A stretch of DNA of 36,242 nt from Irpex lacteus (GCA_001986395.2 MQVO02000100.1:1-36242), one strand, 5' to 3'; counted from the stretch's first letter, positions 1 to 11,391 are shown. Numbers and translations are program-made. Notes: generated from the sequence alone by a model not told the origin.

Positions 1-508
1 AGACGCTGGTCATATTCAGCTCGCGGGACGCATTATCTAACTCCGCATGCTCTTATGAAGTGCGAGTGTCAATGCGCAAAATTTTTCAAGCACAGCCCGA
101 ACCTACCATTCCACGGCACTCCCGTAACGCCAGGGCCGAAGCTAGATGACGTTGGTTTGCTCTATTCTTTGCGAGAGTAGTAGTGGTATAGCAGTGACAG
201 CGAAGCACGGGGAAAACGTAAACGTCGGAGAGTTACTTTGGCAACCCTACCGATTGTGATCCTACCAAATATTGTGAGTTCTGTGTCAATTCGAATAGCA
301 AACTCGGCCTCTTGAATCACGGACTACACGGCGCTATGTCTGTGTGGTACCGACCTTCTTTGGCTGTACACAGCTCTCATTGTTTGTACACGGAAATCAC
401 CTCAACGTGCCAGATCAGTTGCATTTCGTCCATATAAAAGGTTCGCAAGTCCTTCAAGCTATGTATCCCGCAACTCATCTATCGCCTCTTTTTCCCTACA
501 CACCGCAC
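1..508. other. Upstream flank of the first gene
   Basis: No gene is supported here. The only structure seen is at the right end, where a TATA box and a pyrimidine-rich stretch lead into the gene starting at 509. Confidence 0.5.
433..439 (+). promoter_or_regulatory. TATA box of the gene at 509
   Basis: TATAAAA lies about 70 nt before the ATG at 509 and is followed by a CT-rich tract (about 475-500). The spacing fits a fungal core promoter. It argues against the earlier in-frame ATGs at 344 and 461, which would lie upstream of, or at, the expected transcription start. Confidence 0.5.
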
Positions 509-1461
509 ATGTCTACTACACAGACTCGCACTCCTCCCATGACCATGTTCGACGACGTCAGCGACTGGCCTCATGCGCATATGTGCACAACTCCTGCCCC
601 CTTGCGCACTATCTCTACTCGACATGTGCAGCACTCATCACCATATGACGACGGTGACCACTATTACACCCCGAGTTACCGCGGTTCATACTCTCCACCA
701 CAGGTATGCAATATCACACAACACGATTGATACATTTGTTGACCAGAGGTTATAGGTTCCCCAGTTGTTGGAGAGCCTAAGCTTAATACCTGTTCCTCAA
801 CGTCAATACCAAGCTAACATTCAACGGAACCACACCACCAATATTCCGCCGATGGAATTCGGTACTACGCGTGGAAAGGGGATTCGCCTCGCAGATGTGC
901 AGGCACGCGCTGTTGTCGGTCTCCTGCGCGCAGACGATAGACCTCTACAAGGATTCGGCATGAAAGTGACATATCGTATCGAAGTCCGTAACAGCTTTCC
1001 CCAATGCACTAAGATCGTCGGGCTAATCTCACTCGTTGTATAGTGGCCAGGGTACGAGTCTTACAACAAGCAGAAACACGCCCTGCGGGCTACTCGCGAG
1101 AAACAAAGTGTAAACCTCGCGAAGGTTGCCACACATGTCGCGGAGGTGATGAAGGAATTTATCAATGTAATTCTCTTTCTCAGTCATCCATTCGCCGTTG
1201 ATACTCATACTTTGCTCTAATCAGGATATGAAGGACCAGCCTTCCGCGGAGCCCCACTGGAGCGTTGGCCCCGGAGGCATCGACTTCGACGACCTGTACC
1301 TTCTAGAAGTCCGCCAAGTAGCGAAAGCAAGCTTGCAACCGGTTATCGCATACCGTCCCAGGACTGTCATGGACTCCCCCATGACCTCGTTCACTCCTTA
1401 CTATCCGCCACAATCTCTGCCAACACCAGGATATGCCATCGGCCCGATGCATTGGTCGTAG
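509..1461 (+). CDS. Hypothetical protein, 4 exons, 260 aa
   Basis: I do not recognise a named family. The exons that keep one frame open are 509-703, 756-983, 1044-1166 and 1225-1461. The introns are 52-60 nt; three have normal GT-AG borders, though the second begins GTCCGT, a weak donor. The predicted protein has a polar, Pro/His-rich N-terminus (about residues 1-75). A more conserved-looking core follows, containing TRGKGIRLADVQAR and then WPGYESYNKQ, and the C-terminal tail is Pro/Tyr-rich. From memory, a WPGY-type motif recurs in agaricomycete proteins of unknown function, so I place it there only tentatively. No signal peptide, membrane helix or catalytic motif is visible. The start was chosen from the TATA spacing; 461 is an in-frame alternative. 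Confidence 0.6.
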
Positions 1462-4400
1462 ACCTTCGAACCCTGTACGAGTAGACCGCGAACTTTCCTT
1501 AGTTGAGATCTTCTTTGGACATTATGGGGACTTTGGGTCGGCAGTGTTATGTGTATTGCTTTCGACTTCGCTTTCCCTTCATAGTACAGCTTCCGATGTC
1601 GCATTGTGCTGAGAACCCTCCGCCTAGCGCCGTGGACCCCTGTCGGGCGTGGACTAGGTGAGGGCATTAGCGCGGAGCGCAATTGTCTATTTTCCAGTAT
1701 CTTCCTACCTTCCACGGACGCTTGTTTGCTCTTCTTGACGCTTTCCATCTTCCTGCCTTCGATAGTGCGAGTAGTCTCTCCGTGTATCTTACTGTTATGT
1801 TTTATCTGAGTATTAATGAAGCAGACTGTAGCATAAATACGTACACTTCACGACTGAAGCTTGAGGCACGATCAACTTGAAGACTCTCTTCCGAGGAGTG
1901 CCTGGACTTGCGCGCCCGGACATCAAGGAGTGATATGCTATGTGGAATCTACAGTACTGAACGTCTGTCACTCATTGCACAAAATGGGCGATCCACTCCC
2001 AGCGGGTGTGAACCCGCAGAAACGCCCAACTCGGGAGCGAACCTGAGCCGTGACCTCTTACGCGCTGGGTCATTCGTGTAGAACAGGATGCTCCACTGCC
2101 TTCGGTGCTTCGATTTTCTAGGCAATGGTGCTTACACGGGACACTAGTTATCGGTCACATAAGTAGAACCTAATGTCGATGAATGCTGCGGTCTGAAGAA
2201 TACCACGTGTCCATGAACTCGAGCGCTGAATTCGGATTGAACCTTAGTACAAATTTCATCTGAGGTAAGAAAGTTCATCGTTGCTGGCGGATGTTCTGTT
2301 ACAGGCAAGGGGCTATGATAGAGATGGAGGGAATGACATAGATTAGAACAGATTCTAGAGTTAGGCGGTGCGCAAAAGACATACTGGGCTGGGACAAGAA
2401 CACACGGATCCCTTGGGAGCTACTCAAATAGTTTTCATCAAAGCAACAGGAAATGCGAGAGAAATCAACCTTGGCTCTTCCTACTTTGTAAGCTATACAG
2501 CTAGCTATCGGCTGTTGCGAGTCGCACGCGCATGGGATTCTAAGATGTGCTCAACGGCTAGGCACGCCGTATCTCCTGGTAGTCGAGACAGACTGCTCTT
2601 CCATCGGGTAACAGCTTTATGGGATTAATTAACAAGGAGTGTTGAGTGTGTTTACTGATAAACATACCTTTCTATGACAAGAGGTGGTGAAATGGTGTAT
2701 GTGGAAGAGATAGGGTATCAGAACTCGCTGGTGGAAGAGGAGTTTGTACTGTTCGAGGACCAAATGGGGTGTTCAAGCCGGTCTAGAGAGTGAACATCTT
2801 GGCAAAGAAAAACCGTGTTTGGAATAGTTGAGAGAATCGAGGCTCCTGGAAGAGTGAAAGATATCGAGATAGATGCTCAGGGTAGTGAACAGCCTGATAT
2901 TCCCTAACCATGTACCTAGACGCATTGCCGGAAATATCTTAACACGAAGAATGTCGTCCAGAGATGGCAAAGAGGTTGGACGGCGGAGTAGCACGCGACA
3001 GTTGCTTCCGACGACCGCTGTCTCCCGTGCCGAAGGTCGTCGAAGGTCACGAAACAATTGCCGAGGGTGGTCGTACTGATGAGAGTTCGCTGACAAGAGC
3101 TGCCACTCTCCAAGATTTCGATGAAATGTCTAAGATCTCCGTGCTAGCCTCCACTTCTGATCTGTGCGATGACCGCGGTGCGTAGATGCTGCCTTCGTCG
3201 ACGGCCTTCTTGGGGACAACGCATCGACAAGAGGGGCAAGAATGGAGCGATTTGTCTGATCTTTCTCTTCCAACCTTCCCCATTCTGCAGCTGGCATGGC
3301 ACGGCAGGACTTCCAATCATACCTCACGTCCTGGGGGCTTTACACGGAGGCACAGGTTCATACATACAGCGGAGTGACCGTGCACAGTCACAGCTCTGCT
3401 CGAACACATGAAGAAGAGACGTGCCAGCCAGGAGCAATCGACGGAGCTGCCATCGGAGGAAAAGTATACCGGCCCTAGTGTGTATAGTGCACACAGCGAT
3501 GAGCTCAACTTCTTGAAGGAGGTGCCTAGCGGGATGTGCGTCATGCAGTATACACCGGCGGCCAACCTGTGCGCAGTGGCTGTTCTCTACGTACAATATA
3601 TTGCTTCTTTTAGCTCGGAGTACAAGATAAGTGGAAGTTTTGCTCACTATACTAATTTGGAACAATGGAGACGATATTAAACACTGCTACGAGCAATCTC
3701 CAGTGTTCCGATGCGGTTTGGATTACTGAAGTGTATTCGAAGGCACCATGACGCCGGCAGTGCCACAATGGAGACGGGGTAATCTGCAGTGAAGTAAGAG
3801 TGAAGCTTGTTATGCGTATCAATATAACGCTAGCTTTCACCGTCAGAAAACAGAGAACTGACGGTCAGGGCATACTGGCATAAGTGCTTACCGCAGTACA
3901 GTCGAACTTCAAGTTGAACTTGAATTTGTGCGGTCAAGCGTCTGAGCGCCATGACGTAAGTAATTTTGATTGTCCGCGCTGGTAAAGTTCACGTCGGAAT
4001 AGATTACTTTAGCTCTCCGATACAGCAGCCGACCGGCATTGGGCGAGTCAAATGTTCGAATCCCTCACTGGTTTGCAGAGATACTTAGCCTACTATACTA
4101 CCATATACAGGACTTTGCTCACACTATGCTCACTCAACCATGCATTCAAGTTTGTCACGCTTGTGAATAGTATGTATTGCCAGGTGTTTTATCTGGATCC
4201 CTGGGTCCGTTGTCGATTCGTCGTGATCAACTGACAATTGGTAGCGGACAAACTGGTCAACTCCGTGAGCAAATCTGTCAACGAATGAGATAAGGCTAAC
4301 ATGAATGGTTTCAGGGAGTTCCAGAAATGTGATGGCATTCATCAATTCTTGACGAGTTTGGCAGCCTCTCCATTTGGTCGCGATTCTGCACCCAAAGTTA

Positions 4401-4818
4401 CGGGAAGATTTCCTTGATTCTGTCGAAATAAGCTGCTGTCTCGGTGGATCACATCCGTTTCCCTCAAGTGTTGATTTTCACCGTCGTGGATATCGGATGA
4501 AGGAGATGAACGACGCAGAAGTCCTCTTTCCTTATTCAGATGAGGTCACAGTCGCTGAACCTAATCTTCCGCTTCGGCGGCGGGGAGAGGGAAGTCGTCT
4601 CGCAGTTTGCTCTTGACCACCATCTCTCTCGACGTCTCGACGTCCGGCAGGTATCTATGTGATACGAGTGTCGTGTGGCTGTAGCTGTTGAGCGTACTTT
4701 TCATCGAGTCGTCGTTGTGTTTGTTGTTCTGTTGACGGGGAGACGTTTTTGGCGCAAGCTGAATACGAGGCTCCCGCTCCTTCTCGCTGTCTCTTACAAA
4801 CCCGCCACTGGATAACCA
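1462..4818. other. Gene-poor stretch, no supported gene
   Basis: About 3.4 kb with only short, overlapping reading frames on both strands, none with a recognisable domain or convincing splice structure. A few pieces look mildly protein-like, such as plus-strand 2964-3185, with an acidic, Ser-rich end. They could be remnants of a decayed gene or transposon, but I could not join them into a gene. Confidence 0.4.
3839..3865. repeat. Small perfect inverted repeat (hairpin)
   Basis: ACCGTCAG (3839-3846) and CTGACGGT (3858-3865) are exact reverse complements separated by 11 nt. There is no gene next to it and no T-run, so its role is unknown and it may be chance. Confidence 0.4.
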
Positions 4819-6964
4819 ATGCAGCGTATAATCTCCTTCGACTGGGAAACCTACTTTTATGTCATCGCTCAACTCATAGGCGGAGTCGGTCTATCCATCC
4901 TCTTGATCACGCTTGTCTGGCCCTCAAATAAACGGAGGTGAATTGCACGGACCGTCATCTCTATATGACTGATTAACGTTTTTCATAGACCTCGAAATCC
5001 CCTCCTTATCTCCTTGTGCTTTTCGTGGTGGATCTCGACATTTCCATGTCTGTGTGTTCTGTAAGTATTCTGCTCAGTTACCACCAATGCATCCAACTCT
5101 ACAGAAAGCTGAATACCTTTCATAGATATTATGCCGGACAAGTGACAGGACCTCCACCGACGCTAGCAGTCTGTCTGGCCAGTGCATCGTTGACGTTAGC
5201 ACAGTCAATCATGTTAGTTCGTACAGCGTCGTCCACCCTAACGATTACTGACATTTACTCTCTCCAGGGTAGCATTTACAGGGCCGGCTCTTATCCTACA
5301 TGTACGTTGCAAAACGCATGAACTATCAGTGCTCTCGGGCTGAATGCCAACTCTTATAGATATGGCTAGTTGTCAGAGCAGCCATAAGCTCACGCTTTGC
5401 GAATGAAGCCTGGATTCGGCGAACGATTATTGTCGTGCGTTGACCATTCCCTTCTTCGAGCGCACACTGACAATGAGTTGCAGTGTCTTATACTACCTTA
5501 TCTGCTTTTTATCAGCACGGCTGTTACTACAGTATATGTACGTACTGTTATGTTTAGTACGGCTATGCCTGCTCTGACGTGTATTGAGTTATAGGTCGGC
5601 CTTAAAGAGCCCCAGCACGTTTATCGAGTCAAGTTCTATTGTATCGTTGATAATAGTGTCTTGTTAGTGCAGTTATAGAGCTGAACGTACTGCGAACGTG
5701 TCTGATTTATCGTTGCAATTTAGGACCAGAATCGTTAGTATCTACGGGCTCGTCTTCGTAGGTGGTGCAATCATTTTAGAAGGTACGTTGTCTTCTATGT
5801 CAGAATCACTTTGCCGTTTATTAATATAATATACTCTTTAGCATGGACGGTGTGGTTACTATATCGCAATCGAGTCATCATCAAGCATCTTTCTCGTGAA
5901 GGTACTGGTCTTGACCCTGCCCTCATCCTGCGGGTCTGCATTTTTGGTCTTTACATCTTTCTTGGTTTCTGGTAAGCCTTCGATCTATTATACCTACACG
6001 CTCCGTACGTTAACATTAAACCTCTATCTACAGCCTCGAGGTCCTATCTCTCTTCCGTTGGACAAGTGTAAGTAATCGTCTAGTATCTCTTCGTATGATC
6101 ACTCATTTCTGACGATGAATCTATAGTCAACTTGCGATATATTCTTCTCAACTTGTGAGTATGTACTTTTTGCACATCACGCTGTTGGCTGATCGGCTAT
6201 CTACAGTTAGTGCAGCTGTTTTCGTCGTTTTTGGTACACAGCCAGAGACTTGGCAAATCTGGCGTCAAAGCTCACGAAGAGTCAAGCAGACTATGTCCCA
6301 AATGAGTGTGCAATTACAGCCTCGCCCCTCGCCGCGTCATCTCCTTCCTATGATCTCACCGTCGTGTACATCATCTCGAAACCATTTCATAACGCCCTCA
6401 ATGTGTTCACAGCGACACCCGTCTTTCATTCCCTCATCCCGTCCGCACTCGCTAGAGAGCAGAGCTTCCAAACAATCTGCAATGCAGTCTCACGGACGTC
6501 TACAACACTCGTTTTATCCCCCTGCCCCCGCGTTACCTCCAGCTATAGCTTGCCGTGATGAGCGAGAAGGAATGGGCGAAATCTTGTCACCAGCCTTAAC
6601 ACCGGCTCTCACAAACAACAGCCAATGCACGCCCACAAGTCCCTGTTCTCCCGATCCAGCATTTCCCCTCACCGATCACACACGGAGGCTTGGCGACTTG
6701 AAACGGAAACCTTCAGTACACCCTCACGACTTGGCACGACCTCCGCGACTTGATCAACACGACGTTAACGCCACAATGTTCGATCCACAGTTAATTGGTC
6801 CAATCGACGAAATTTCCCTCTCTACAGACCCCGCAATAGATATATCTCCCGGGCAAGCTCGGACGGAACACGCCACAGCACACGACTCTCACGAACAGGC
6901 ACCAGTCACTCTCTCCAGCAACGGTATCTCCTCCGTGCTCCCAACATCCTCGTTGGAGGCCTGA
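4819..6964 (+). CDS. Seven-transmembrane receptor-like protein (GPCR-like), 12 exons
   Basis: A 505-aa integral membrane protein whose fold suggests signal reception at the plasma membrane; ligand and partner are unknown. The exons are 4819-4937, 4989-5060, 5126-5212, 5268-5301, 5360-5434, 5484-5537, 5595-5662, 5724-5782, 5842-5971, 6034-6067, 6127-6154 and 6207-6964. All introns are short GT-AG introns and the joined frame is open throughout. Seven hydrophobic segments can be read: FYVIAQLIGGVG, PLLISLCFSWWISTFP, LAVCLASASLTLAQ, VCLILPYLLFIS, IYGLVFVGGAIILEAW, LRVCIFGLYIFLGF and AAVFVVFGTQPE. The loop RVKFYCIVD and the end FGTQPETWQIW resemble a receptor-like family that I recall from Agaricomycetes. 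After the last helix comes a roughly 240-residue Ser/Pro-rich, presumably cytoplasmic tail. A pheromone receptor of the STE3 type was considered but not favoured. Confidence 0.75.
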
Positions 6965-7734
6965 TGTGCGTTTAACGGAGATCCCCACCATTAACATGGA
7001 AATGCGTGTATCTGAAGCGACCTGGCCAGCGAACAAGGATCTCCTCGTGGGGACATCGATCAAGGACTAAGTTAGTGTGTATGTGCAATTGCAATGAGGA
7101 ATCTTGCGGACGTTCTTGATGTCCTTTTCCCGATTACGTGGGCGCAGGTGCCTCGGGAGAAGATAGCAAGGAGGTGGCGGAACGGAGTTCGTCTGGAGAC
7201 CGTAATCCGTGAGCTCTGGTTGGTCAAGGGGTTCGGCGAGTGTATCGATACGTTGGAGCTCGGAGCTACAGTAGCGTGCACTTTGTTCTTTCTCAGTTAT
7301 GGTTTTCTCTTTTTGCCTGTCGGAAACATGAGAGACTGCGTATGACCTCTCGTATGTGTTGTTCCTAGAGAATTGTTTCATGTATCGTTAGTCTTTCGGT
7401 TCCGAAGATGTCGAAATTGTGTATCTCATAGTCTCATAGAGCTGTGGCGTTATTGATCGGGGCTTTTATTGGCATCCACCAACATCAAATTATAGCAACC
7501 CTTGTGTACGGGTATAGGCCTGAGGCTGCTTCCGACGGGCGGGAGAGAGGTATCGTATGGCACATTTGATGTTTCTTTAAGTAAAGAGGCCACTTATCTG
7601 CATGTGTGCATTTGCGCGAGACAGGAAACGCTAATGGTAGCGGTATAACCTATAGACTGACACAAGCGGCAGCTTATCCGCCCAGAGGGCCGTTACAATT
7701 TACTATCTTGCCTGACCGGTGTAATGTGCATAAA
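6965..7734. other. Intergenic region between convergent genes
   Basis: Lies between the stop codons of the receptor-like gene (plus strand) and the first cupin gene (minus strand), so it should hold both 3' untranslated regions. Short frames on both strands (for example 7094-7345) show no domain. Nothing else was recognised. Confidence 0.45.
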
Positions 7735-8301
7735 CTAAACCTTGGTTATGTTTTCATACCACTCGATCCCTCCTTCCGCTGCATACCACGGCCTATTTCC
7801 CGACCTGTCTACCACTAGCTTCTTACCCTCCAACGGGTACGAACAAACGTCGACAGTGGCCCTCGTCCCACTGACCAAATACGCAACACCTTCCTCACCG
7901 GTCGCAATATGGTGGCCTACACCACTCGCCGCCGGGAAAGCAATGAAATCGCCTTTGTGTATCGTCTCTTCCTTGACTTCGTTCTTCCCCGGCTCTCCGG
8001 TCGACTCGGGCGACTCAGGGGTAATGACGCGCACGAGAGTTGCGCCCTTGTCTCCTGCTTCGAGGATATAGATCCACTCGTCGTCTTGCGTGTGCCAGTG
8101 GTTGGCGACGCTCTTTGAGTGGGGAGGGAGGCGTACGAGGTGGACCCCGAGTTTGGTAAGTCCCGCCAGGTCCCCTATCGGGATGGTCTGGCGCACGGCG
8201 GTCGGGTCGACGTTGTGCGCCTTGGTGATGAAGTCGGAATCTTTGAACGAGGCAGTGTGGATGACATATGGTTTGGTGGTGGATGATTGTGATGATGACA
8301 T
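7735..8301 (-). CDS. Single-domain cupin protein, paralogue 1
   Basis: A 188-aa intronless protein with one cupin (double-stranded beta-helix) domain, similar to the uncharacterised cupins of COG3837. The first motif, NHWHTQDDEW, supplies likely metal ligands H68, H70 and E75. The second, FPAASGVGHH, supplies H130. A flavour of metal-dependent small-molecule enzyme or binding protein is possible, but substrate and reaction are unknown. No signal peptide is present, so it is probably cytosolic. It is one of three paralogues in the window (15515-16084 and 21170-21697). It shares with the second the block LTKLGVH, the HWHTQDDEWIYILEAG block and the ending GTRA-DVC-YPL-GKKLV-D. Its upstream region is cut by the hAT/MULE block only about 167 bp before the start codon. 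Confidence 0.85.
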   Translation of the reverse strand: MSSSQSSTTKPYVIHTASFKDSDFITKAHNVDPTAVRQTIPIGDLAGLTKLGVHLVRLPPHSKSVANHWHTQDDEWIYILEAGDKGATLVRVITPESPESTGEPGKNEVKEETIHKGDFIAFPAASGVGHHIATGEEGVAYLVSGTRATVDVCSYPLEGKKLVVDRSGNRPWYAAEGGIEWYENITKV

Positions 8302-8362
8302 GTTGTGTTATGAAGAGCTAAAAGCTGGAAGGCGTGTTGCATCGATAGAGTCAGTAAGCGGA

Positions 8363-8371
8363 TTATATATA
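8363..8371 (-). promoter_or_regulatory. TATA box of cupin paralogue 1
   Basis: Read on the minus strand this is TATATATAA, 62-70 nt before the ATG. The second cupin has the same kind of box at nearly the same distance. Confidence 0.55.
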
Positions 8372-8459
8372 GCATGTGGGTTTTTTCTTAGTCATGTAGC
8401 TTACGTACCTGAAATGAGGAAAATGACGTCTGCATTATCTGAGAGTGACTCGATCGATA

Positions 8460-8467
8460 CTGTTAAG
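8460..8467. repeat. Left target-site duplication of the hAT element
   Basis: CTGTTAAG directly abuts the left hAT terminus and is repeated exactly at 11332-11339. Eight base pairs is the normal hAT duplication length. Confidence 0.9.
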
Positions 8468-8484
8468 TAATGTTGTTGGCAGAA
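8468..8484 (+). repeat. hAT left terminal inverted repeat
   Basis: TAATGTTGTTGGCAGAA. It pairs with 11315-11331 with two mismatches. Confidence 0.9.
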
Positions 8485-8560
8485 GTCTGCCATCCTGCCA
8501 ATTGGCGCTGGCAGATCTGGCAGCTGCCTGGCAGATCTGAAGGGGCACCGGCAGAATATG
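8478..8560. repeat. hAT left subterminal GGCAGA cluster
   Basis: Several copies of GGCAGA, one TCTGCC and related TGGCAG copies lie within about 85 bp of the left end. Short subterminal repeats of this kind are usual transposase-binding sites in hAT elements; the binding role here is inferred. Confidence 0.6.
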
Positions 8561-8586
8561 GCAGTTTGTCAGGGTTAGGGTTTTGT

Positions 8587-8597
8587 TATATATATAT
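8587..8597 (+). promoter_or_regulatory. TATA-like box of the hAT transposase
   Basis: An alternating TA run (TATATATATAT) lies 86-96 nt before the transposase ATG at 8683, inside the element. Confidence 0.4.
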
Positions 8598-8682
8598 GAA
8601 ATTGAAGCGCCGGACACAATTTCTCCATTCAAACTCTTCTTCGCCCCTGCAGAGAACTCACACGCAGTACGAGATTCACGTC

Positions 8683-11133
8683 ATGGGTCACGGCGGCCGC
8701 ACCGTGGCTGAGTTTATTCGCGAGCACTTCACGAAGGTTGAGACGATTGCTAATAAATCCAATCGTTCGCGGTACAGATGCAATTATTGCCCAGAAGACA
8801 GCGACCTCATCGAACATCGTGATAATCGACTGCCGAAGCATCTCGCGGATGTCGAGAAGTGTCCGAGCGCACCCCGTGATGCACGAAGTGAAGCATTGCA
8901 GTTTATGCGTAGTAAGATTCCCGCATTGGCAGCGGAATCAGATTCCAGTGGAGTCATCTCTGGAGGCCAGGAGAGTAACACGGCGACCACAGCACGGAAG
9001 CGCAAGGCGAAGACAACGCTTGATAGCTATGTTGACCATGCCCTGACAACCACTCAGCAAAGTAACGCAAATCTGAAGCTCTTGCGGTACGTTTCATGCA
9101 ATATAGGTACTCAATCTCCATTAATCAAGTACTACACTTCAGGTTTATTATCCATGCGAACATACCACTACGCGCGGCGGAGAACCCATACTTTCGGCAA
9201 TTCACTGATGTCATCCGGCCTTCATATATCCCCCCCTCACGTTTCCAGCTTTCTCACGGGCTTCTTGATGCGGAGTTAGCGAGAGTTGAGTTAGAGGACA
9301 TGGAGAAACTGCAGTCACGGAAGAGGCTCACTATGCTCATTGATGGGTGGACGGATATGCTCGGTCGGGATCTGTATGGTGTTTTGGCAGCAGAAGTGAA
9401 TGAATACCCTGTTGTACTTGGGTTGAAAGACATGACGGGGGTGCGGGCAACCTCAGACAATATTCTCGAGCATGCAGCTATCGGGGTATTGAAGCGAAAC
9501 GGGCTGGAGGATGCGAAGAATCTCATTGCGCTCACCACTGACAACCCAACTGTGATGCGTAGCTTTCGTGGGAAGTTCAAAAACCTATTCAAATGGGTGT
9601 TGGTAAGTAACCTGTTTGTTGAGATTACCAGCGACATGGCTGACACCTCATGGTTGATCTCAATTTAGTGCTTGGCCTGCTTCCTACACGGGCTCAATGG
9701 CATCGTCGGTGGAATTGCAGCCTTCCCGGAAATCAAGAAAGTGATTTCGAGAGCTACGCGCATCGTGTCGTTCTTCAATACCTCGCATTACTGGGGTGGC
9801 CAGCTTGATGAAGAGGCCAAGAGGCACGGAATTACCCGATCCCTGGTACAGAATGTCGAGACGAGGTGGTACTCTCTCGTACTGCAAGCAGTCAGTGTTG
9901 ATGCGTACAAGTAAGCCACAGTTATTTATTACGCTTTTTGAGGTCTAATGTTATCTTAGAATACCGCTCACGATGATCTGTGTGCGTGAAAACGCTCAGA
10001 GGAAAATTGACGGCCTGTCGCCTGTGGCTCCTGAAGTAGTCAAGACAGTTTTGGAGCCGGAGTTTTGGATTCTTTTGAAGCAGTTTCATCGAACCGTTGC
10101 CCCAATTGTCGATGCTATCGGGAATCTAGAGTCTCGGGAAGCCAATCTGGCAGACTGCATGCTCGAACTCATCAAATGCGCCCGTAACTTCATTCGCCTC
10201 GAGCTCACACAGGGCGAGTCCGCTGACTTCTGGGCCCACGCCAAGATCACGTTCAACAACCGATTCCATGGCATGAACACCGACTTACATCAGCTTGCCC
10301 TCTTCCTCCATCCGCTCTGCCGTAACCTTGCTGTCGGCCAGGCTGCCAATGGACGCTCTCTGAAGGACATGATCAAGATAGCCCTCACGATCGCCCATGA
10401 TCAATGGGACTGGTCCCGTGTACGAGCTGAAGCTCTTCAACAAAATATGAATGACTACTATTCTTGCCTGGGGCCCTTCAGTGGCGGAGAGGCAGATGCC
10501 ATGCGGTGGTGGAATTCCCGTCCCATCTCGGCCAAGGAGTATCCCATCAAGCATATGGCTATCATCCTATTCTCAATCGTGCCTCATGCTGCCGAAGTCG
10601 AACGCCTATTCTCGCAACTCGGAGGTGTCCAGACTACGCGCCGTTGCAAGTTATCGGTGCGGAATTTTGAGGCGCTCGGTAAGATTCGTGCAAACTTATC
10701 GCAACAACTGTGGCAAGACGAGCGTACGAGAACTGGGCAGATTCCTCGTCGTCGTCATGGTCACATGCACACACGGCCACAGCCCGGGATCGACATTGAT
10801 GCGGCCAAAGAACTTGAGGAGAATTTCATGTGGAATCCACCATTGGCCGCTCAAGACGCAGATGATCCCGTCGATATTATCACACCAGAAGACATATCCG
10901 AGGAGGAACTGATGGCGGAATGGGACCGCTTCGAAAAACAGCAGGCGGAGGAGGTTGGGAATGTTGCTGTGGCTCCGAGCCAGGAAGTTCTCAGCGGCAA
11001 GGTTTATGATTTCGTAGAGTTAGAGAGGGTAGAAAAAGGTACTGTCGAACTTTATCATGACAGTAACGTGTCCGTCGCAGATGGCAGCGAGGGGGGTGCT
11101 GACTGGGATGTCAATACTCTGCTGAATTCTTGA
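8683..11133 (+). CDS. hAT transposase with BED zinc finger, 4 exons
   Basis: A 759-aa cut-and-paste transposase; it would act in the nucleus on the element's own ends. The exons are 8683-9086, 9143-9602, 9669-9910 and 9960-11133, joined in an open frame. The N-terminal BED-type finger (about residues 10-65) has the CNYC pair and a later KHLADVEKC. The RNase H-like core begins near LIDGWTD (about residue 200) and continues through LTTDNPTV. It also has the CLACFLHGLN stretch, typical of the hAT insertion region. The hAT C-terminal dimerisation domain (about residues 560-625) reads AAEVERLFSQLGG. An acidic tail follows. The ATG at 8683 was chosen because the longer in-frame opening runs through the subterminal repeats. 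Length and domain order are normal for the family. No damage was seen. Confidence 0.92.
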
Positions 11134-11254
11134 TACATGTAATGATTTCGCTATGTAACTACTACTCTAAATACTTGAAATCTTAGTGTTTTCGCTGTTT
11201 GCTGCTCATATTCTCGATGTGCGAAATTTCCGCGCGCTTAGTATTATGCCGAGT

Positions 11255-11331
11255 TCTGCCATAGCTGCCACTGCCAGTTCTGCCGTCCTGCCAGGCAGAT
11301 CCCGATCCGAACAGTTCTGCCCTCAACATTA
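11255..11331. repeat. hAT right subterminal cluster
   Basis: Three TCTGCC copies and one GGCAGA lie close to the right end, mirroring the cluster at the left end. Confidence 0.6.
11315..11331 (-). repeat. hAT right terminal inverted repeat
   Basis: TTCTGCCCTCAACATTA, the reverse complement of the left repeat apart from two positions. Confidence 0.9.
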
Positions 11332-11339
11332 CTGTTAAG
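11332..11339. repeat. Right target-site duplication of the hAT element
   Basis: CTGTTAAG, identical to 8460-8467. Its last four bases (from 11336) are also the first bases of the MULE left inverted repeat. Confidence 0.9.
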
Positions 11340-11391
11340 GCAGAGGACACCAGGAACCGGCACCCCTTATGTAAGCGGGCGCCTAATGACG
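11336..11391 (+). repeat. MULE left terminal inverted repeat
   Basis: Begins TAAGGCAGAGGACACC and contains ACCGGCACCCCTTATG. It matches the reverse complement of 14939-14994 at 51 of 56 positions. Confidence 0.9.

Larger units (their letters stand above)
8468..11331 (+). mobile_element. Complete hAT DNA transposon
   Basis: A 2,864-bp element with imperfect 17-bp terminal inverted repeats (15 of 17 identical), clusters of GGCAGA/TCTGCC next to both ends, one intact spliced transposase gene, and an exact 8-bp duplication CTGTTAAG outside both ends. The intact coding frame and exact duplication suggest a recent insertion. Its target site straddles the left boundary of the MULE element at 11336, so the hAT landed after the MULE. 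Confidence 0.92.

Noticed and set aside
2964..3680. A possible multi-exon gene on the plus strand
   Set aside because: Several short pieces look mildly protein-like, but no set of splice sites gave one open frame and no domain was recognised.
4049..4064. TTCGAATCC, resembling a tRNA T-arm
   Set aside because: The flanking bases do not pair to form a T-stem, and no acceptor stem or anticodon arm could be folded around it.
4819..6964. STE3-type mating pheromone receptor
   Set aside because: Topology agrees, but the motifs (RVKFYCIVD, FGTQPETW) fit another agaricomycete seven-helix family better, and no pheromone precursor or homeodomain gene lies nearby.
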